Positions 59,042 to 64,000 of a DNA stretch of 64,000 nucleotides are shown here, piece by piece; within the stretch, counting starts at the first letter, position 1; every line of letters begins with the position of its first letter. A model generated the notes under the pieces. That model was not told the DNA's origin. It searched no databases and saw only the letters and a program-made list of their open reading frames with translations. The DNA is from Sandaracinaceae bacterium (GTDB lineage: Bacteria; Myxococcota_A; Polyangia; Polyangiales; Sandaracinaceae). The position numbers were made by a program, and so were the translations under genes. Location: the NCBI GenBank assembly GCA_020633195.1, contig JACKEC010000022.1, positions 124,001 to 188,000 on the forward strand. Direction: 5' to 3'.

Positions 59042-59181
59042 CCCGGGGGCCGAGTGGGACGGGACAGTGTGCGGCGCACTTTCTCGGGCTTTTTGCCGGG
59101 TTTTGGGCCTCTCGCGCGCCTTGGCACACGGGCTGCGGAAGGGAGAGTCACGCACTGACGCGCACCTGCCGGAGCCCACCC

Positions 59182-59913
59182 ATGACCCACCGCATCGCCA
59201 CCGTCCTCGCCTGCCTCGTCACCCTGACCCTGGGCGCCTGCGCCTCCGTCGGCCCGTCGGGCTCGGAGCTCCTCGCGGAGCGGAGCGGCGACGCCGAGCT
59301 CATCACGTTCGACGAGTCGGAGGCTGCCCCGTGGCGCGAGCGCGCGCTGGGCGTGGTCGGCACGGCCTCGGTCCAGGACCTGCTCGAAGCGCAGGGCTGC
59401 GTGCTGATGGGCCCCGCCGACGTCGCGGCGGCGTCCCCCGAGGGCGAGCACCTCGTGTTCGTGGAGCAGTCCTTCGACTGCGGCATGACCGCGCCCCGCG
59501 TGGTCACCGTGTTCGGGAGCGAGTCGGGCGTCGCGGCCGACGCCGAGTGGCTGTCGACCGAGCGCCTGGACATCGAGGGCCTCGGCGGCGCGGTCGCGAG
59601 GCTGGCGGTGATGCGCGACGGAATCGTCGCGGAGCGTACCCCCACCTACGGTCAGCAGACCCGCGAGGTCGGGCGCGTGACGGGTCACGGCGAGGCCATC
59701 GCCGACACCTGCGACCAGGCGCTCATCGCGTCGGCGTGGCTCGCCATGGAGGACGCCATCGAGCGCTGCGGTCCGGACACCTACGTGCGGCTCCTCGACG
59801 GCGAGGCCACCCACAGCGCGCAGCTCCTCCCGACGAGCTGCCGCGCGACCACCGACCAGCCCTACGCCTGCCACGAGGCGACCGTGGGTGAGCCCCCCTT
59901 CGAGGCTCCCTGA
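59182..59913 (+). CDS. Small lipoprotein, unknown function
   Basis: A 243-residue lipoprotein (lipobox LGAC, Cys20). The mature part has five further Cys (QGCVLM, FDCGM, DTCDQ, ERCGPD and a closing pair TSCR/YACHE) that may form disulfides. Segments such as EHLVFVEQSFDCGMTAPRVVTVFG suggest a beta-rich fold. No family is recognised. The 3' end is only 18 bp from the convergent radical SAM gene. In front of the gene a T-rich stretch (59080-59105) may include a terminator of the preceding gene, but the hairpin is short. Confidence 0.8.
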   Translation: MTHRIATVLACLVTLTLGACASVGPSGSELLAERSGDAELITFDESEAAPWRERALGVVGTASVQDLLEAQGCVLMGPADVAAASPEGEHLVFVEQSFDCGMTAPRVVTVFGSESGVAADAEWLSTERLDIEGLGGAVARLAVMRDGIVAERTPTYGQQTREVGRVTGHGEAIADTCDQALIASAWLAMEDAIERCGPDTYVRLLDGEATHSAQLLPTSCRATTDQPYACHEATVGEPPFEAP

Positions 59914-59931
59914 CCGTCCAACAAAAGCGCG

Positions 59932-61614
59932 TCAGTCTTCTCGCGGGGGCAGCTCGAAGAGCGCCCCCGCGAGGCGTTCGAGAGCTCGAAGGACCTCGGG
60001 GGACGCCGTGGCTCCCCGGTGCGCGAAGCGGAGGCGGGCGTTGGTCACGTACGACGGCCGCCCGTCGACGGGGCCGATGGTGAGCGTGTGCGAAGCGACC
60101 GTCGCGGACTCCACCTCGAGCACGAGCTCCCCGTCCGCGAAGCGCGCGCTCTTCAGGCGGAGGCGCTCCGAGAGCGGCGCCTCGGGGCTCGCGAAGCCGA
60201 GCTGGGTGGCGAGGTCGCTGGCGAGGTCCGTGGCGAAGTCAAGTGCGACGGAGGGTGGCGGCGCCGGCGGGTCCGAGCGGCGACGGTCGGTGGGCACCGC
60301 GACCGGCCGCGCGCGCCCCGCTCCCGCGCGGGTCACCAGCTCCTGCTGCAGCGCGGAGAGCTCCTCGTGGATGAGCGCGCGCTCGGCGTCGCTCATGGCC
60401 GACGGCAGGCGGGTCGGGGGGCTCGCGTAGTCGTCGAGGCGCTCGCGCGACGGAGCCGGCCACGCCTCGATCGCGCGGTCCCCGAGCGCGGTGAAGGGCA
60501 GCGCCATGTAGGTCGACCACATGAACGAGTCGGGGCGCAGGTCGCGCAGCAGGCGGACCGTCTCCCGCGCCTGCGCGAAGGTCTCGCCGGGCAGCGCGGT
60601 CATCACCGACGCGCTCGTCTCGAGGCCGAGCGCGCGGCAGTCGTCGAACACGCGCGCGAGCGTCGCGTCGGGGGTGCGGCGGTTCAGGGTCTCGCGCCGC
60701 AGCGTCGCGTCGCCCGCCTCGACGCCGCAGTGGAACAGCGCGCAGCCCGCCGCGGCGAGCAGCTCGAGGCGCTCGCGGGTCGCCGCGCTCGGGTGCATCT
60801 CCACCTTGAAGGGCAGGCCGACGCGGCGCGGGTAGACCTCGGCGAGCTCGCGCAGCCACGCCACGTCGACGGGGAAGTGCTCGTCCCAGAGCTCGAAGCC
60901 CTCGGGGGCGTAGCGCTCCTTCAGCGCGGCGAGCTCGTCGCAGAGGTGATCGACCGGTCGGACGTTGCGACGCGCGGACGCGAAGCCCGCCACCGCCCCC
61001 CACGTCGGGGCCGAGCAGTACGCGCACCGGTAAGGGCAGCCGCGGCTCGCGCGGGTCGGGAGGTAGCGATCCACGAGCGGGCCGAACGTGTTGATCCCGC
61101 GGTCGAGGATCGCGCCGACGTCGCCGAAGACGTCGTAGTCGTAGGCGGGCAGCGCGGCGATGTCGGGCTCGGGATCGGCGCCCGGCGGCTCGCCCTCGAA
61201 GCCGTCCGATCCGCGCACCCAGAGCCCCGCCGACGACGTCGACGGGAGCACCTCGAGGATCCTGGCGAGCGGCCGCTCTCCGTCGCCGACGCAGATCGCG
61301 TCGACCGCGCTCGACGCGGCGACGTCGCGCGGGGCGAGGGACGCGTGGTAGCCGCCCACGACGCGGAACGGGCCGGGCTCGAGGCGCTCGAGCAGCGCGC
61401 GCGCGGCGGGCCAGTCCCGGGTCATCGCGGTCACCGCGACGATGTCGGCGCGCTCGGCGTCCACGCGCGCGGCTGCCTCGCGGACGGTGCTCGTGAGGGG
61501 GATCGACAGCGCGCTGCGCTCGTGACCGGCGTCGCGGACCACCGCCGAGAGGGCGGCCACCGACGAGTTGAACGGCGTCGGCGGGTGGTTGAAGAAGACG
61601 AAGCAGACCTTCAC
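59932..61614 (-). CDS. B12-binding-domain radical SAM protein
   Basis: A 560-residue class B radical SAM enzyme. The N-terminal part (about 1-150) is a cobalamin-binding-type Rossmann domain starting VCFVFFNHPPTPFNSS, with GGYHASLAP, but without the DxHxxG motif, so cobalamin would be bound without a His ligand or not at all. The iron-sulfur Cys are C193, C197 and C200 (CPYRCAYC). ELWDEHFPVD, FHCGVEAGDATLRRETLNR and VMTALPGETFAQARETVRLLRDLRPD follow in usual order. The C-terminal third (about 400-560) is an extra domain with no known family. GTG 61614 overlaps the stop of the twin radical SAM gene by 3 nt, so both are coupled. Substrate is unknown; methylation of an unactivated carbon is typical. 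Confidence 0.9.
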   Translation of the reverse strand: MKVCFVFFNHPPTPFNSSVAALSAVVRDAGHERSALSIPLTSTVREAAARVDAERADIVAVTAMTRDWPAARALLERLEPGPFRVVGGYHASLAPRDVAASSAVDAICVGDGERPLARILEVLPSTSSAGLWVRGSDGFEGEPPGADPEPDIAALPAYDYDVFGDVGAILDRGINTFGPLVDRYLPTRASRGCPYRCAYCSAPTWGAVAGFASARRNVRPVDHLCDELAALKERYAPEGFELWDEHFPVDVAWLRELAEVYPRRVGLPFKVEMHPSAATRERLELLAAAGCALFHCGVEAGDATLRRETLNRRTPDATLARVFDDCRALGLETSASVMTALPGETFAQARETVRLLRDLRPDSFMWSTYMALPFTALGDRAIEAWPAPSRERLDDYASPPTRLPSAMSDAERALIHEELSALQQELVTRAGAGRARPVAVPTDRRRSDPPAPPPSVALDFATDLASDLATQLGFASPEAPLSERLRLKSARFADGELVLEVESATVASHTLTIGPVDGRPSYVTNARLRFAHRGATASPEVLRALERLAGALFELPPRED

Positions 61615-63449
61615 GCGCCTCGCCTCACGGGGCGCAGCTCGTCGGTGCCGTGCAGCGACGCGTAGCCTCGCCGCAGCCCGAAGCAGCGGCCGCGCAGATC
61701 GCACGCGGCGCACGCCTCGGTCCGCACGACCTCGCCGCCGTCGTAGCCGTCGGGCGCTTCGGCGAGCTCGAAGAAGGGCTCGAGGCCCTCGGGCACGAGG
61801 CACAGCGGGAGCCCGCAGAGCGACTCGAACCCGCTGAGGCGGACGCCGAGCGCGGCGGCTCGACGCATCCCCTCCGCGAGCCGCGGGACCACGTCGGAGT
61901 AGCGGGGGATGAGCGCCTCGGTGCGCGGGACCATGTCGGTCGACGCCGCGACGAACGACACCCCGACCTCGACGCCGGGCCAGCGCGCGGCGACCCACTC
62001 GACGTAGCCGGGGAAGTCCTCGAGGTTGTCGCGGCAGAACACGAAGCTCAGGCGCAGCGGGACGCCCGCCGCGTGGAGGGCATCGAGACCGCACACCGTC
62101 TTGTCGAAGGTCCCGGGCGCGCCGGTGATCCCGTCGGACAGCGCGGCGCTCGAGCCGTGCAGCGACACGTACGCGAGCCCGACGCCCGCCTTGGCGAGGG
62201 CCCCGGCGAGCGCGGCGTCGATCCGCGTCGCGTTGGTCTGCAGCTCCACGAGGCTCGCGCCCTCGCGCCGCGCGAGCGCCACGAGCTCGACGAGGCGCGG
62301 GTTCAGGGTGGGCTCGCCGCCCGAGATCGCGATCGTCGCGCCCTGCCGCGCGGCCTCCACGATGGCGGCCTCGACGTCGGCGTCGGGCGCCGTCGGGAGG
62401 TGCGTCGAGACGAAGCAGAACCGGCAGGACTGGTTGCAACGAAAGTTGACGCGTACGGTGCGGGCGAGCCGCGGCGGCTCGTTGGGGCGGCGCTGGATCT
62501 CGTCCTGGAACAGCTCGCGCTGGATCTGCTCGTCCACCGTGGAGATCAGCGAGAGGCGGCGGCGGACGTGGTCCTTCGTGATCGGCCGCAGCGCCGTCTC
62601 CAGCGACTCGGACAGCGCGGTGGGCACGCCGGGGCAACGGTCGGCGACCTCGCACGCCGCGCACGCGGCGAGCTGCGCGTGACCGGCGCGCTCGCGGCCA
62701 CCAGGGGTCAGCGAGAAGAGGTGCGCGAGGCGCGCGGCGTTCTCGAGGAGGCACGGCGGCAGGCTCGTGTGTGGATCGAGCCGCAGCGGGAGGTCGTGGC
62801 GCCGGGCGGCGGCCTCGACCGCCTCCACCACCCGCGCCGCGTCGGGGAGGGGGAGCAGCGCGCTCGCGTCCGGCGCGTCGGTGGGCACCCCGATCACGAG
62901 CGCCTCGATCGGGAGCGCGCTCCCCGCGAGCGCCCGCGGCAGATCCGCGACCACGTCGGCGTTCGCGCGCACGATCGGCGTAGCGATCTCCAAAGGGACA
63001 TTCGCGCGGGCGAGGGCCCGGGCGCCGGCCAGCGTCGCCTCGAAGCCGCCCGGGTCGCGCGTGATCGCGTCGCAGGCGGCGCCCCACGCGGGGAGGTGGA
63101 CCCGCGCGAGGTCGAGCCCCGCCGCCGCGAGCGCCGTCGCGGAGGCGTCGTCGAGCAGCGCGGCGTTGGTCTCGAGCTCCACGCGCCCACCGCCTCGCTT
63201 GGCGCGCCGCACGAGCGCGGGCAGGTCCCGGCGGAGGGTGGGCTCGCCGCCGGTCAGCACGAGGGTCGACGCGTCGGCCGCGTCGATGCGCCGCACGACC
63301 GCGCGCGCGTCCACGAAGTCGGGCCGGTCGCGCGGCGCGCGGCGGTTGCAGAACCCGCAATTCTGATTGCAGGTCTCGTCGACGTACACGCGGGCCGTGC
63401 GGCGGCGCGCGGTCGCGACCATGCCCCACTCGGGCGTGCGCTCAGCCAT
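61611..63449 (-). CDS. Protein with two complete radical SAM domains
   Basis: A 612-residue protein containing two radical SAM modules in series. Module one: C27, C31, C34 (CNQNCGFC), LTGGEPTLRRDLP, and a C-terminal Cys set (SLPPCLL and CAACEVADRC). Module two: C338, C342, C345 (CNQSCRFC), SGGEPTLNPRL, then GVPLRLSFVFCRDN and a Cys set (SLCGLPLC and CAACDLRGRC) with GLRRGYASLHGTDEL. Each half therefore resembles a full SPASM/twitch-type enzyme, and both clusters look functional. Fusion of two such modules is rare. ATG 63449 overlaps the upstream gene's stop by 8 nt, and its stop overlaps the B12-type gene, so three proteins are made together. The peptide or small-molecule substrate cannot be told. 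Confidence 0.92.
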   Translation of the reverse strand: MAERTPEWGMVATARRRTARVYVDETCNQNCGFCNRRAPRDRPDFVDARAVVRRIDAADASTLVLTGGEPTLRRDLPALVRRAKRGGGRVELETNAALLDDASATALAAAGLDLARVHLPAWGAACDAITRDPGGFEATLAGARALARANVPLEIATPIVRANADVVADLPRALAGSALPIEALVIGVPTDAPDASALLPLPDAARVVEAVEAAARRHDLPLRLDPHTSLPPCLLENAARLAHLFSLTPGGRERAGHAQLAACAACEVADRCPGVPTALSESLETALRPITKDHVRRRLSLISTVDEQIQRELFQDEIQRRPNEPPRLARTVRVNFRCNQSCRFCFVSTHLPTAPDADVEAAIVEAARQGATIAISGGEPTLNPRLVELVALARREGASLVELQTNATRIDAALAGALAKAGVGLAYVSLHGSSAALSDGITGAPGTFDKTVCGLDALHAAGVPLRLSFVFCRDNLEDFPGYVEWVAARWPGVEVGVSFVAASTDMVPRTEALIPRYSDVVPRLAEGMRRAAALGVRLSGFESLCGLPLCLVPEGLEPFFELAEAPDGYDGGEVVRTEACAACDLRGRCFGLRRGYASLHGTDELRPVRRGA

Positions 63450-64000
63450 GCGCGATCCGGGCGAGCTCGGCGCGCAGGGCGGGGAACGCGGACGCGAAGC
63501 GGGGCTCGAAGTCGGCGGGCGCGGTCGCCTCGGCCCAGGTGTCCACGCAGGCCCGGGTGAGGCGCTCCTCGAAGAACGACGCCGCGGCGCGGGCGCGCCC
63601 GCGGGACAGCGCCACGCGCGCGAGGCGGCGCAGCTCGGCCATGCGGCGCCAGGGGACGCGGTGCATCGCGAGGGTGTGGATGCCCATGTCGTGGCCGAGC
63701 GCGTGGAAGTGGTTGTTCAGCTTCGCGCGCTGCGAGCGGTGGAGCGGTAGCCGGCGCGCGGCCGCGAGCCCGCGCGAGAGGCGGCCGTGGACGTTCATCG
63801 GGAACACGCCCCGCGCGATCTGGGTGAGCCACGCGCGCGGCGAGTACAGGGTGGCGCGCAGCACCTGCAGCTCGGGGCGCAGGCCGCCCTCGACGCCGAG
63901 GCGCGCGCGACGGCGCTCGAACACGCTCGGGACCGGGACCGCGAACACGCGGTCGCGCGGGTCGACCGCGAAGCCGAGGTCCTCCACGTACGCGACCATG
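63442..64000 (-). CDS. Unrecognised protein upstream of the radical SAM genes, possibly incomplete
   Basis: The frame is open from ATG 63999 at the window edge to the stop at 63442-63444, giving 185 visible residues; it may start further right. The protein is strongly basic and Arg/Ala-rich with a region of many His (AKLNNHFHALGHDMGIHTLAMHR). I recognise no family. The start MVAYVEDLGFAVDPRDRVFAVPVPS reads like the middle of a globular domain, so truncation by the window edge is quite likely. It overlaps the twin radical SAM gene by 8 nt and is thus the first visible gene of the operon. It could be a substrate, partner or C-terminus of another enzyme. Confidence 0.7.
   Translation of the reverse strand, partial: MVAYVEDLGFAVDPRDRVFAVPVPSVFERRRARLGVEGGLRPELQVLRATLYSPRAWLTQIARGVFPMNVHGRLSRGLAAARRLPLHRSQRAKLNNHFHALGHDMGIHTLAMHRVPWRRMAELRRLARVALSRGRARAAASFFEERLTRACVDTWAEATAPADFEPRFASAFPALRAELARIAHG

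Noticed and set aside
59069..59105. Rho-independent terminator after the hypothetical gene at 58067
   Set aside because: The only hairpin (GTGC/GCAC) has a 4-bp stem with a three-base loop and the T-run lies too far away.
61615..63429. Extension of the B12-type radical SAM frame through the twin radical SAM gene
   Set aside because: The extension is an out-of-frame shadow without motifs; GTG 61614 lies at the stop-start overlap.

Overview
The window is very GC-rich, densely coded bacterial DNA and looks like a Myxococcota (Deltaproteobacteria-type) chromosome, probably of the Polyangiales/Sandaracinaceae kind. That is inferred from three Ser/Thr kinases (two with PEGA-type sensor tails), two TolQ/TolR motor operons resembling the Agl gliding machinery, a matrixin-like protease with a MYXO-CTERM-like tail, many lipoproteins (one with DAG repeats), a PilZ-like protein with an acidic repeat tail, and a TatT-type TRAP system. 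I found no rRNA, tRNA, CRISPR array, insertion sequence or prophage.

Layout. 1-6.1 kb (minus): kinase, TonB-dependent receptor with an N-terminal TPR, and a large lipoprotein running off the left edge; these are probably co-transcribed. 6.3-15.3 kb (plus): envelope proteins (GIDE-like, HEAT-repeat, lipoprotein, beta-barrel, OmpA), the exonuclease VII small subunit, a PilZ-like protein and RecX. 15.3-16.8 kb (minus): matrixin-like metalloprotease and a secreted partner. 16.9-21.8 kb (plus): a complete four-gene TRAP transporter T-P-Q-M whose large permease has an unusual Cys-rich N-terminal domain and an Asp-rich repeat tail. 21.9-29.3 kb: an orphan ExbD, a divergent kinase, and two back-to-back motor operons, each with one TolQ and two ExbD proteins. 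29.3-34 kb (minus): Lon with its catalytic Ser replaced by Ala, overlapping a membrane HExxH peptidase gene. 34-39.2 kb: a small lipoprotein, a conserved hypothetical, a PEGA kinase and a lipoprotein.

39.4-54.6 kb (plus) is a tightly packed type II polyketide locus of the aryl-polyene kind. It has two ketosynthases, a chain-length factor, a ketoreductase, a halogenase-like flavoprotein, an ACP, a COG4648 membrane protein, an acyl-ACP ligase, an acyltransferase, a thioesterase, a LolA-like protein and a DUF3261 lipoprotein. Less usual additions are a DapA-family aldolase, a DUF2156 protein, an unknown, a PlsC-like acyltransferase and a HemN-like radical SAM enzyme. No dehydratase, MMPL exporter or ammonia lyase is visible.

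54.8-59.9 kb carries an EAL protein, lipoproteins, a Tat-exported carotenoid-oxygenase-like enzyme and an unknown. The right edge (minus, 59.9-64 kb) is an overlapping operon of a B12-binding radical SAM protein, a protein containing two complete radical SAM domains, and an unrecognised gene cut by the edge. The items most worth pursuing are the Ser-less Lon, the twin radical SAM operon, the Cys-rich TRAP permease and the expanded aryl-polyene locus.
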